Shown here: piece after piece, positions 55,450-62,939 of the stretch
Position numbering within the stretch: the first letter of the stretch is position 1
Layout of the letters: the number at the start of each line of letters is the position of its first letter
NCBI RefSeq assembly: GCF_014191545.1
Contig: NZ_AP023361.1
Location: 958,501 to 1,022,500, forward strand
Reading direction: 5' to 3'
Source of the DNA: Terrihabitans soli
GTDB taxonomy: Bacteria; Pseudomonadota; Alphaproteobacteria; Rhizobiales; Methylopilaceae
Length of the DNA stretch: 64,000 nt
Notes under the pieces: model-generated
The model's input: the letters and a program-made list of their open reading frames with translations, nothing else
What the model was told of the DNA's origin: nothing
The model's database searches: none
Translations under genes and position numbers: made by a program

Positions 55450-55476
55450 ATCATCGTCCCCTTGGGGGACGATGAT
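55450..55476. promoter_or_regulatory. 12-bp perfect inverted repeat, probable operator
   Basis: ATCATCGTCCCC and GGGGACGATGAT flank a TTG centre. It lies 51-77 bp before the LysR gene and after the XRE gene. It has no T-run, so operator is likelier than terminator; LysR proteins often control their own promoter. Regulator not shown. Confidence 0.5.
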
Positions 55477-55526
55477 CCCAGGATTCCCCCATAGAGAAAT
55501 TGCGTGAAACAGAACTGATGCCATAG

Positions 55527-56447
55527 ATGAAGCGCTACCCGCTCCCGGGTCTTGACGTTTTTCTCTCGGTCGCACGGCACGGTTCGCTTCGCGCCGCCGC
55601 CGCTGATCGCGGCGTTCGTCCTTCTGCCATCAGCCAGCAATTGAAAGCGCTTGAGATTGAACTGGGGGCACCGCTTTTTGTGCGCTCCACGCGGTCTATT
55701 CGCCTGACCGATGCCGGCGAACTGCTTCTGATGCGAGCTCAGCCCGCCATGGCCAATCTGGTCGAGGGGCTTGAGGAGATAAGGGCGCTGAGCGAGGTGC
55801 CCTCCGGAATCCTGAAAATCACGGTTCCCGAATTTGCGCTGAAACTCGTCCTCATGCCGAAGCTTCTGGAGTTTCAGAAGGCCTATCCCAATGTGACGCT
55901 TGAGGTTTCGGTGGATGACGGGCTCGTCGATATCATCTCGAAAGGCTTTCACGCCGGGATCAGATCCGGCCATCAACTGCATGAAGACATGGTCGCGGTG
56001 CGTCTGACGCCGCCGCTGAAAGATGCGTTTTTCGCAGCGCCGTCTTATCTCGATTTGCACGGCCGCCCGAAAACTCCCGAAGACCTCGCCGAGCATACCT
56101 GCATCATCTACCGCTATGTCGTGTCGAAGCGGCTGGAACGCTGGCGGTTTCTGATCAATGGCGAGGAGGTCGAGATACCCGTCAGCGGACGGATGATCGT
56201 CAACAATACAAGCTTTCTCCTGGAGTCAACGCTTGCCGGCTACGGCATCGCCTCGTTCTACGAGGCGTCGATCCGCGATCATGTGCGGGAAGGGCGGCTG
56301 GAACACATCCTCAAAAACTATGTGACCGAGTATCCCGGAATCTATCTCTATTTCCCGAAGAGCCTGCAAAAGCTCAGACGGCTGCGCGTGTTTATCGACT
56401 GGTTTGCCGTGCGCGCCGGGCAGGAACCCTGGGCGCCGATCGACTAG
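55527..56447 (+). CDS. LysR-family transcriptional regulator
   Basis: A 306-residue LysR regulator: N-terminal HTH (residues 1-60; VARHGSLRAAAADRGVRPSAISQQLKALEIELGAPLFVRS) and a C-terminal co-inducer-binding domain with GIRSGHQLHEDMVAVRLTP. It resembles the AmpR/GcvA/CbbR-like subgroup in the linker. The TAG stop shares CTAG with the stop of the convergent gene. The target could be an adjacent divergent gene, but none is encoded divergently, so it probably acts elsewhere. Confidence 0.92.
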   Translation: MKRYPLPGLDVFLSVARHGSLRAAAADRGVRPSAISQQLKALEIELGAPLFVRSTRSIRLTDAGELLLMRAQPAMANLVEGLEEIRALSEVPSGILKITVPEFALKLVLMPKLLEFQKAYPNVTLEVSVDDGLVDIISKGFHAGIRSGHQLHEDMVAVRLTPPLKDAFFAAPSYLDLHGRPKTPEDLAEHTCIIYRYVVSKRLERWRFLINGEEVEIPVSGRMIVNNTSFLLESTLAGYGIASFYEASIRDHVREGRLEHILKNYVTEYPGIYLYFPKSLQKLRRLRVFIDWFAVRAGQEPWAPID

Positions 56448-56731
56448 GCGGCTTGTTCGGGTACAGTCTCGATAATCAGAAGCGCGCGATCGACGAGCCG
56501 CGCATGACGCTCGCGAATATAGGCAGCACGTATGCTGTTTGATGGGCGGCGGCCGAAACGCCGGTCGAGCCGCATGATGTCGCGCAGAAGGCCGATCAGC
56601 TGATCGCGCGAGAGCGATTGCAAGGCACGCATCTGATGAATCGCCGTCGTGCCTTCCTGCCGTGCGAAAAACGCCGCCAGCCAGTCGCGGCTATAGAGCG
56701 TGCGGGCATAATGATTGGCGAAACTTCTCAT
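56444..56731 (-). CDS. protein of unknown function, second gene of a repressor-linked pair
   Basis: A 95-residue, Arg-rich, helical protein (MRSFANHYARTLYSRDWLAAFFARQEG...) with many short charged helices. Its ATG overlaps the TGA of the preceding gene as ATGA, so it is translated with it. It is read from the repressor side and ends on the LysR stop. No family recognised. The size and position fit a phage early or accessory gene. Confidence 0.6.
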   Translation of the reverse strand: MRSFANHYARTLYSRDWLAAFFARQEGTTAIHQMRALQSLSRDQLIGLLRDIMRLDRRFGRRPSNSIRAAYIRERHARLVDRALLIIETVPEQAA

Positions 56732-57096
56732 CCCGCACCCGGTGCGATGTGACGTGCGCAGAACTCGCGTGCGGCGGAGCTGAGCGCGATATCGGGATCG
56801 GAGGCGAGGAGACGTGCAATTTCGCCGGATGCATCGCGGCATGTGCCGGCTCTCTCGTCGACAAACAGAATGCGGTGCGGCCTGTCCCATTGGCCTTGCG
56901 CAAGATCTGTTGCGAGAGCGGAACGAGATGACGCTGGAAGATCTGTTTCGCGAATGACGGCGGCGCCGGAGGACGGAAACGTCTCGATCACGAGAAAGGC
57001 GCAAACCGGCGCAGCGGCTTTGCGCCGTGCATCCGCCTCGGTTCGTGTCTCGCTTCGGATGAGCAGAGTTTCGACATAGCACGACGCGGAAGGCAT
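56728..57096 (-). CDS. protein of unknown function, first gene of a repressor-linked pair
   Basis: A 122-residue protein (MPSASCYVETLLIRSETRTEADARRKAAAPVCAFLVIETFP...) with two cysteines and a block WDRPHRILFVDERAGTCRD. The ATG at 57096 has AGGAC upstream. Operator O1 (57107-57125) lies immediately upstream, so the S24 repressor probably silences this pair. No family recognised. Confidence 0.6.
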   Translation of the reverse strand: MPSASCYVETLLIRSETRTEADARRKAAAPVCAFLVIETFPSSGAAVIRETDLPASSRSALATDLAQGQWDRPHRILFVDERAGTCRDASGEIARLLASDPDIALSSAAREFCARHIAPGAG

Positions 57097-57106
57097 GCGT
57101 CCTATC

Positions 57107-57125
57107 TGTCACCGATTTGGTGACG
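57107..57125. promoter_or_regulatory. repressor operator O1
   Basis: GTCACC-GATTT-GGTGAC, a 17-bp palindrome with a perfect 6-bp arm, placed between the repressor stop and the start of the coupled pair. It matches O2 and O3 in the arms and in spacing. Confidence 0.75.
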
Positions 57126-57134
57126 AAACAAGTT

Positions 57135-57737
57135 TCACATGCTGAGGAGCGTCTTGCGGACACGGCCGACGATCACCGGCTCGCGGCCTTTCTTGACGAT
57201 GACCGGCTGATGATCTGGATTGGTCGAGACCGGCTCCCAGCGATCGGGATTGGGACGGAAGCGTTTGTAGCTGGCCTGACCGCCTTCCGCATCGGCGATG
57301 ACATAGCAGGCATTGGGGACGAGACGGCGATCCTTGCGATTGACGAAGATGACGCTTTCGGGCGGGCTGATGCGATCCATGCTGTCGCCTTCGACCTGCA
57401 ACGCGATCCAGTCGCCTTTCGGATCGAGATCGTGCGCATAGACCATTTTTGCTTCGTTCGCCTCGAGTACGACGCTCGGCGTCTTCAGCCCGCCGGCACT
57501 GACCCAGGAGATCAGCGGCGCGCCGCGCGGCCCGACCTGCGGAAGAAGCAGCGAAGTGAGATCGATGTCGAGTTCGCGGCTGATTTCTTCCGCCCATTCG
57601 ACCGGAAGCTTCCGCTCCTGATCCCTCCAGCGCTGGATGTTCTGTTTCGAGGTACCGACGGACGTCGCCAGATCGGTCACGCCGATCGCTTTCGCGTCCA
57701 TGGCCGCCCGCAGACCGTTCGGATATTTGTCCTTCAT
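57135..57737 (-). CDS. S24-family (CI/LexA-type) phage repressor
   Basis: A 200-residue repressor: N-terminal HTH (residues 8-60; KAIGVTDLATSVGTSKQNIQRWRDQERKLPVEWAEEISREL) and C-terminal S24 peptidase domain with catalytic Ser119 (VEGDSMDRI) and Lys158 (ASYKRF). An Ala-Gly bond at 81-82 (VSAGGLK) is positioned like the LexA/CI autocleavage site, so RecA-stimulated cleavage is plausible. The start has an AAGGAGG Shine-Dalgarno inside a 12-bp palindrome CTCCTTAAGGAG (57748-57759). Three operator copies (O1-O3) surround the gene. Read as the lysogeny repressor of a prophage remnant. Confidence 0.9.
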   Translation of the reverse strand: MKDKYPNGLRAAMDAKAIGVTDLATSVGTSKQNIQRWRDQERKLPVEWAEEISRELDIDLTSLLLPQVGPRGAPLISWVSAGGLKTPSVVLEANEAKMVYAHDLDPKGDWIALQVEGDSMDRISPPESVIFVNRKDRRLVPNACYVIADAEGGQASYKRFRPNPDRWEPVSTNPDHQPVIVKKGREPVIVGRVRKTLLSM

Positions 57738-57764
57738 GGCGCTTACCCTCCTTAAGGAGATAGA

Positions 57765-57793
57765 AGCCTAGCCTGTCACCAATTTGGTGACAA
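57765..57793 (-). promoter_or_regulatory. promoter of the repressor gene with operator O2 in its spacer
   Basis: On the minus strand TTGTCA (57788-57793) and TAGGCT (57765-57770) are 17 bp apart, and O2 (57774-57792) covers the spacer. This fits autoregulation by the repressor. Confidence 0.45.
57774..57792. promoter_or_regulatory. repressor operator O2
   Basis: TGTCACC-AATTT-GGTGACA, perfect palindrome with arms of GTCACC, 37 bp upstream of the repressor start. Its centre is 31 bp from that of O3. Confidence 0.8.
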
Positions 57794-57804
57794 GTAGATT
57801 GTGT

Positions 57805-57823
57805 CGTCACCAAATCGGTGACA
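57805..57823. promoter_or_regulatory. repressor operator O3
   Basis: GTCACC-AAATC-GGTGAC, third copy, facing the plus-strand operon that starts with the 45-residue gene at 57834. O2 and O3 lie three helical turns apart, which would suit cooperative binding of dimers. Confidence 0.8.
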
Positions 57824-57833
57824 ATCTTCCAGC

Positions 57834-57971
57834 ATGCAATCGATCACCGTTTTCGCCCTGTTCGGGCTGTTTGCCGCCGCACTTTTAGCCGGCGGGCTGA
57901 TGGGTCTTTGTCTTCTGATCCGCCGCCCCAAAGACGTGGCGCCCGGCAACGTCTCCGCGAGGCGCAGATGA
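57834..57971 (+). CDS. small single-pass membrane protein
   Basis: A 45-residue protein (MQSITVFALFGLFAAALLAGG...) with a single hydrophobic helix (about residues 4-27) and a basic cytoplasmic tail (LIRRPKD...SARRR). It starts 11 bp after operator O3 and its TGA overlaps the start of the GcrA-like gene (ATGA), so it leads that operon. No Shine-Dalgarno is strong (TTCC-AGC). Function unknown. Confidence 0.65.
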   Translation: MQSITVFALFGLFAAALLAGGLMGLCLLIRRPKDVAPGNVSARRR

Positions 57972-58489
57972 GCTGCGCGGACGACAAGATCAAAATCGTT
58001 CAGACGAAATGGACGCCGGAAGAAGATGCGCGTCTCCGATGCCTGATCGAAGCCAACCGTTCGGCGGCTCAAACGGCGACAGAACTTGGCCGCTCGCGCA
58101 GCTCGGTGCTCGGGCGCGCGTTCCGTCTCGGCATCGGCTTTCACGGCGAGGGTGCAAAGACTCTCCGCTTCTTTCCGGGCATGGCGCCGAAAACGGGGCT
58201 CGATCTCCGACGGCTCGAGCAGATCGAACTCTACCGCGAATATCGCGAGGAACCGGACCCGAGCGAAGACCGCAGCAAAGCGCGCTCGTTTCTCGAAGCG
58301 ATGGGACGCCCGGTCTGCACCTGGTTTCTCAAGGGAGAAGAGGGACGGCGCGGGCTTGTCTGCGGACACCGGACTCTGCCCGGCTCGTCCTATTGCGCGC
58401 ACCACAAGGCCAAAAGCGTGGCGCCGCCCGAAGAGGCCGGTGAAGATGAGGAGCCGAAGGCTGCCCGCAACCTGGGAGAAGCCGCATGA
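57968..58489 (+). CDS. GcrA-like transcription regulator, phage-type
   Basis: A 173-residue protein. The N-terminal SANT/Myb-like motif (KWTPEEDARLRCLIEANRS...RSRSSVLGRAFRLGI, about residues 14-56) matches the GcrA HTH (WTxExxxxL...G), and the C-terminal Cys/His block VCTWF...LVCGHRTL...YCAHH (about 116-147) matches the C-terminal sigma70-binding tail of GcrA. Cell-cycle GcrA binds methylated GANTC promoters through sigma70. This copy is divergent and sits in a phage-like operon with an ATGA overlap to the neighbours on both sides, so it is more likely a phage-borne version than the chromosomal master regulator. Confidence 0.75.
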   Translation: MSCADDKIKIVQTKWTPEEDARLRCLIEANRSAAQTATELGRSRSSVLGRAFRLGIGFHGEGAKTLRFFPGMAPKTGLDLRRLEQIELYREYREEPDPSEDRSKARSFLEAMGRPVCTWFLKGEEGRRGLVCGHRTLPGSSYCAHHKAKSVAPPEEAGEDEEPKAARNLGEAA

Positions 58490-59010
58490 ACGCCGCGGCG
58501 CCGAAGGAATGGCATATTCTCTATACGGAGCCGAAAGGCGAGGAGGGCGTTGCTCTCGCGCTCTCGAAAAGCGGCGTTCCGGTTTTTCTGCCGAAGATCA
58601 AACGCGACCGCGTTCTGCGTCACACACGTAAATACAAAACACCAAAGTATAAAACGGTCGAAGCCGTGATGTTTCCGCGTTACGTGTTTGCTGCGGCGGA
58701 CAGGATTGACCTCAGCGAGGTGGATGGCGTTAACGGTGTGCTGCGGCGCGACGGAAAATGGGCGCGCATATCGAATGATGTGATCGAGGATCTGCGCGTC
58801 GCGATCGATCTCGGACTGTTCGACAGCACGAGAGACAAGAAAGCGATCTTCAAGCCGGGGCAAGATGTCGTCATCGAAGAGGGGCCCTTTGCCGGGCTCG
58901 GTGCGAAAGTGAAAAAGGCTCTGTCCGGTCAGGATGCGGAAATCCTGGTCGATCTGCTCGGGCGCTCCACTCTCGTTAGAGTCGATCTAGATCTGATCAA
59001 GGCGGCGTGA
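58486..59010 (+). CDS. NusG/RfaH-like transcription antiterminator
   Basis: A 174-residue protein with NGN domain (about 8-105: WHILYTEPKGEEGVALALSKSGVPVFLPK, YVFAAADRIDLSEVDGVNGVLR) and a C-terminal KOW motif (FKPGQDVVIEEGPFAGLGAKV, about 122-146). NusG-type proteins bind RNA polymerase and suppress pausing or termination; phage copies give read-through of the late operon. Start overlaps the GcrA-like gene (ATGA). Together these two could switch on downstream phage genes. Confidence 0.85.
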   Translation: MNAAAPKEWHILYTEPKGEEGVALALSKSGVPVFLPKIKRDRVLRHTRKYKTPKYKTVEAVMFPRYVFAAADRIDLSEVDGVNGVLRRDGKWARISNDVIEDLRVAIDLGLFDSTRDKKAIFKPGQDVVIEEGPFAGLGAKVKKALSGQDAEILVDLLGRSTLVRVDLDLIKAA

Positions 59011-59109
59011 TCGTCTCCGAGGCGCTTTGACGCTGCGACGGCAGCGATGCTTCCGAACAGATAGTGTGCCCCGCATGCTCGCATCACCGATACGAGCGAA
59101 GGCGCGCCC

Positions 59110-59208
59110 ATGAGGCACGATCTGATGAAATGGATGCTGATCGTGATCGGCATTCCTGTGCTGTGCACTTTGGTGCTCAGAATATTTGTCGCGCCGCTGA
59201 TCAATTGA
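59110..59208 (+). CDS. 32-residue membrane peptide
   Basis: A short ORF (MRHDLMKWMLIVIGIPVLCTLVLR...) with one membrane helix and a GAAGG Shine-Dalgarno seven bases upstream of the ATG. About 100 bp after the NusG-like gene. Small and uncertain, but the composition is that of a real membrane peptide; it could be a holin-like or regulatory peptide. Confidence 0.45.
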   Translation: MRHDLMKWMLIVIGIPVLCTLVLRIFVAPLIN

Positions 59209-59244
59209 AGCGCGATTAAAAGCGCTTACGCCGGTTTATCGTGT

Positions 59245-59526
59245 CTAATAGCCGGGAATGGCGCTCTGCGTGACGAAGGAAACGAAGGTTTCCTTGCCGG
59301 CGGGACGGAGCGAAATTTCAAGTTCATCGCCGCCGCGGACTTTCAGGCGGCACAGACCTATACGGCTCTGAAGCGCTTCGATTTCCGCCCAAATCTTGCC
59401 CTCTCCGGACGTCGCCACGCGCGACGGCTCCTTCATAACGGCGAGCGAATAATAAACGGGAAGGTCTTCCTGCCCCTCAACGCGCAGGACGCCGCGACCC
59501 TCCAGTCCTCCGATTTTCTTTTTCAT
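59245..59526 (-). CDS. protein of unknown function
   Basis: A 93-residue beta-rich protein (MKKKIGGLEGRGVLRVEGQEDLPVYYSLAV...GGDELEISLRPAG), convergent with the NusG-like operon. The start is by a poor Shine-Dalgarno. No membrane helix or recognised family. Could be an accessory gene of the element. Confidence 0.55.
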   Translation of the reverse strand: MKKKIGGLEGRGVLRVEGQEDLPVYYSLAVMKEPSRVATSGEGKIWAEIEALQSRIGLCRLKVRGGDELEISLRPAGKETFVSFVTQSAIPGY

Positions 59527-59691
59527 CCCATTGCTACAACTCGCTAATCAGCAATTTGTTGCGCCATGACACATTTGTGCAGACGGGATTTGCGCGTATC
59601 TCCAGCCGGGAGATGGACAAAGCATTCCATTGCAGGTGAGGGATTCTAAAGGGTTTGCCTCCATTCTCATCCGGCCTGAGAGGGCAGGGGA

Positions 59692-60909
59692 ATGAACGCT
59701 CTGAAACGTTTCCGGCGCGACTGCAAAGGCAGCGTTGCCATTATATTTGCGCTTGCGATCGTTCCCGTTGTGGCAGCGATCGGCGCGGCATTCGATTTTG
59801 CGCGCGGCGTGCAGAAGCGCGACGAGCTGCAAGCCCTTATCGATTCAGCACTTCTTTCAGTATCGCGATCTTCGGTGACGATGTCCGACGATCAGGTCGC
59901 GGCTAAGATTCGCGCGTATATTCTGAGCATCGGCTATCCCGCCGGCGAACTCGGAACGGTCACGATTTCGCGTAACGGCCAGACGCTGTCGGCTAAAGCC
60001 ACCGCGAAAGTGCCGACGACCGTGATGAAGATGGCGGGAATCAAAGAGCTCAATATCGAGGCCAAGGCCACAGCACGCTGGGCGAAGGCCGAAATCGTTC
60101 TTGTTCTTGATAATTCCGGCTCGATGGGATCGGGCAACCGGCTGACTATGCTGAAATCGGCGGTGAAGGATTTCGTCGACAAATCCGCCGGCTCGGACAA
60201 TGCGATGGTCTACGGCATGGTGCCGTTTGCGCAGGCGGTGCGCGTGCCGGTCACGCAGGCTTACAAGGATGCTGTGTGGATCGACTGGGGCACTTCATCG
60301 TCCGGTTCAGAGGACGGTGAAGACGGGTCATCGACACAGATCAACAAATCGACATGGCAGGGATGCCTCATCGATCGTCCGCAGCCTTATCACACCGACG
60401 ACACCTTCTACGCCGACTCGAAAAAATACCCGGCGATCCAGTCCTGCATCGGCGATGAGACGCATATCGGTCTCGTTCAGGATCTCGGCACGACGCCCGC
60501 GAATTTGAAGGCGGCGGTCGATGCGATGGGATCGGGCGGTTACACCAATCTCGTGATCGGCGTTGCCTGGGGACATGCGATGCTGACGAAGCAACTGCCC
60601 TTCGTGCACGCATCCGCGCCGGGCGAAACGCGCCGGATCATGATCCTAATGACGGACGGGCATAACACCAAGAACCGCTTCTCGAACAGCGAGACGACGC
60701 TCGACGGCTGGACGAAGACGGCATGCAAGGCTGCAAAAGATGCCGGGATCGAGATCTACACCGTCGGCTTTATCGGCGGCGATGCCGATGTGCTGTCCGA
60801 TTGCGCCAGCGGTACCGGCAATCATCTGACGGCTGCGACCGTGAACGACATCGGCAATGTGTTCCAGCAATTGGCGCTGGCGGTCCGAAGGCCCATTCTT
60901 TCGCACTGA
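59692..60909 (+). CDS. TadE/TadG-like protein with VWA domain
   Basis: A 405-residue protein. A Flp-pilus TadE/TadG-type N-terminus (RRDCKGSVAIIFALAIVPVVAAIGAAFDFARG) provides one membrane helix at residues 14-33, then comes a VWA domain with MIDAS DNSGSMGSGN (about residues 144-153) and MTDGHNTKN; a Ser/Asp-rich insert (SSSGSEDGEDGSSTQ) lies at about 205-219. This is the form of TadG-related proteins. No other tad/cpa gene is near, so it is an isolated copy inside a phage-like region. Confidence 0.85.
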   Translation: MNALKRFRRDCKGSVAIIFALAIVPVVAAIGAAFDFARGVQKRDELQALIDSALLSVSRSSVTMSDDQVAAKIRAYILSIGYPAGELGTVTISRNGQTLSAKATAKVPTTVMKMAGIKELNIEAKATARWAKAEIVLVLDNSGSMGSGNRLTMLKSAVKDFVDKSAGSDNAMVYGMVPFAQAVRVPVTQAYKDAVWIDWGTSSSGSEDGEDGSSTQINKSTWQGCLIDRPQPYHTDDTFYADSKKYPAIQSCIGDETHIGLVQDLGTTPANLKAAVDAMGSGGYTNLVIGVAWGHAMLTKQLPFVHASAPGETRRIMILMTDGHNTKNRFSNSETTLDGWTKTACKAAKDAGIEIYTVGFIGGDADVLSDCASGTGNHLTAATVNDIGNVFQQLALAVRRPILSH

Positions 60910-60953
60910 GCTTCATCATTGACCGTCCGGCGCAAATCACCGCCTCTCACAGT

Positions 60954-61163
60954 ATGGACATGAGCATTGAGCACTTGATCGCCAAGGCCGAACAGGCGCT
61001 GGCGATTGCGCTGCAGAACCAGCAGGCCTCGGCGGCGATTGCCGCGATCAAGGAAATCGGCGTGCTGTCGGGCCTTCGCGTCGAAAAGCGCGAACACACG
61101 CGCCAGAACGCCAGCGACCTCAGCGATGATGAACTTGCCGATATCGTCCGTCGCGGCGGCTGA
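60954..61163 (+). CDS. small helical protein upstream of the terminase, possible small-terminase-like
   Basis: A 69-residue, two-helix protein (MDMSIEHLIAKAEQALAIALQNQQASAAIAAIKEIGVLSGLRVEKRE...ELADIVRRGG). Its position just before the large terminase and the IKEIGVLSGL...LSDDELADIV pattern resemble phage small terminase or its accessory proteins. Overlaps the large terminase by 38 bases. Not a definite family call. Confidence 0.55.
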   Translation: MDMSIEHLIAKAEQALAIALQNQQASAAIAAIKEIGVLSGLRVEKREHTRQNASDLSDDELADIVRRGG

Positions 61164-62598
61164 GGAGCTTTTGCTGCGGCGCGAGGTCCGCCGCAGTCTC
61201 GATGACTGGTGCAGGCTGGCGGGGTTTGAACCGGCGCTGCATCATCGTCTGCTCAACCGCAAGCTCGAGCAGGTCGAGAGCGGCGAGATCAAAAACCTCG
61301 CCGTCTTCATGCCGCCCGGTTCGGCGAAGTCGACTTATGCCAGCGTGCTGTTTCCGCCCTGGGCGATGGCGCAGCATCCGGACTGGCCGGTTCTTGCCGC
61401 TTCGCACACGACGGAGCTTGCGGAAAAATGGGGCAGGCGGGTGCGCGGGCTCGTTTCCGAACACGGACATGCGCTCGGCATCGATCTGTCGGACACAAGC
61501 CAGGCGGCGGGACGCTGGGCGCTCAGCACGGGCGGTGAATATTATGCGGCCGGCGTCGGCACGGCGATTGCGGGCTTTCGCGCCAAGCTCGGCCTTATCG
61601 ACGATCCCGTCCGCTCGCGTGAGGACGCGGATTCCGAAGTCATGCGCGACCGCGTCTGGGACTGGTATGTGAACGATTTCCGCACGCGCCTTGTGCCGGG
61701 CGCACGGAAAATCCTGATCCAGACACGCTGGCACGAAGACGATCTTGCCGGCCGTGCGCTGCAGAACGAGGACTGGGAGGTTATTTCGCTGCCCGCATTG
61801 GCCGAGCCCGGCGATGCGCTGGGACGCGGCGAAGGCGAGCCGCTGTGGACGGACGGCGACTATGGCTATGGCGCGCAGCTGCTCGACATAAGGGCGAGCG
61901 TGCCGCCGCGCACCTGGTCGGCGCTCTATCAGCAGCGGCCGGCGCCGGAGACCGGCGACTTCTTCAAGCGGGAATGGTTTTCCTTCTACGACATGCCGCC
62001 GCCGCTCGAGACGCTGCACATCTATGGCGCATCCGATTATGCGGTGACGGCGCAGGGCGGCGACTACACCGTTCATGGCGTCGGCGGCATGGATGCGAAC
62101 GGCGATCTTTTTCTGCTCGATCTCTGGCGGCGGCAGAGCGCCGCCGACCGCTGGGTCGAAGCGTTCTGCGATCTCGTGCTGAAATGGAAGCCGCTCGGCT
62201 GGGCGGAGGAGAAGGGGCAGATAAGAGCGGGGGTCGGGCCGTTTCTCGAACGCCGGATGCAGGAGCGCGGAGCTTTTGTGGCGCGCGAGGCCTTTGCCGC
62301 GCGCGGCGACAAAGCGGTGCGCGCGCAATCGATCCGCGGACGCGCCGCGCTCAGGCCGATCCGTCTGCCGCGCAAGGCGCCCTGGGTCGCAGACTTTCTG
62401 GCCGAGCTGATGAGTTTTCCGGCGGGCGTGCACGACGATCAGGTCGATATGCTCGGCCTGCTCGGGCAATTGCTCGATACGATGACGGAAGGCTCGGCCG
62501 CATCAAAGCCCGGACCGCGCCCACGCCGCGACTGGTTCGACTTTTCCTATGAAGACGAGCCGGATGAGAACGAGAGCGTGAACTGGCGCCTGGTGTGA
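61126..62598 (+). CDS. phage terminase large subunit
   Basis: A 490-residue packaging ATPase/nuclease. Walker A-like PPGSAKST (about residues 63-70) and Walker B LIDD (about 157-160) form the motor; the C-terminal nuclease carries Asp near 303 (GASDYAV) and HDDQVD near 435, as in Terminase_6C. It cuts and pumps phage DNA into procapsids. Two ATGs (61126, 61129) are possible. No portal or head gene follows, so it is likely an orphan or domesticated gene. Confidence 0.9.
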   Translation: MMNLPISSVAAAEELLLRREVRRSLDDWCRLAGFEPALHHRLLNRKLEQVESGEIKNLAVFMPPGSAKSTYASVLFPPWAMAQHPDWPVLAASHTTELAEKWGRRVRGLVSEHGHALGIDLSDTSQAAGRWALSTGGEYYAAGVGTAIAGFRAKLGLIDDPVRSREDADSEVMRDRVWDWYVNDFRTRLVPGARKILIQTRWHEDDLAGRALQNEDWEVISLPALAEPGDALGRGEGEPLWTDGDYGYGAQLLDIRASVPPRTWSALYQQRPAPETGDFFKREWFSFYDMPPPLETLHIYGASDYAVTAQGGDYTVHGVGGMDANGDLFLLDLWRRQSAADRWVEAFCDLVLKWKPLGWAEEKGQIRAGVGPFLERRMQERGAFVAREAFAARGDKAVRAQSIRGRAALRPIRLPRKAPWVADFLAELMSFPAGVHDDQVDMLGLLGQLLDTMTEGSAASKPGPRPRRDWFDFSYEDEPDENESVNWRLV

Positions 62599-62604
62599 GC
62601 TGAG

Positions 62605-62877
62605 CTAGCGAGCGGCCTTTGCTCTCGAACGTTCGGCCAGCGCGCGCAGCTGAGCGTTGTTGCCCTTAAGGCCATTGATCACGTTCTGAGGATCTTTCGA
62701 CCCGATATGGGTCGCGCCGCTCTGGGAAAGCTGCCTGATCGCGCGCTCATTCGCCTCGATCTGCTTTTCGATGCAAGCGGTGAACTCAACCCAAGTATCA
62801 TGCGACATGTGTACTGTTTCCCGAACAAACTCAGGGAAGTGCACCCTTTTGTTAGCGCGCGGAAAACGATTCGACAT
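62605..62877 (-). CDS. protein of unknown function
   Basis: A 90-residue soluble helical protein (MSNRFPRANK...VHMSHDTWVEFTACIEKQIEANERAIRQLSQ...). The ATG at 62877 has GGAG directly adjacent, which is too close to be ideal; ATG 62808 (MSHDTW) is a shorter alternative. It ends six bases after the terminase stop, convergent. No recognised family. Confidence 0.5.
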   Translation of the reverse strand: MSNRFPRANKRVHFPEFVRETVHMSHDTWVEFTACIEKQIEANERAIRQLSQSGATHIGSKDPQNVINGLKGNNAQLRALAERSRAKAAR

Positions 62878-62939
62878 CTCCTGTATTGTGCTGTCCCGTG
62901 GTTCTCCGCACCCAAAGCGCGGTCTACACTCCCGCCGTT

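Noticed and set aside
57968-58489. Reading the GcrA-like gene as the chromosomal master GcrA
   Set aside because: Sequence is divergent, and its operon and operators are phage-type, so it is more likely an accessory copy.
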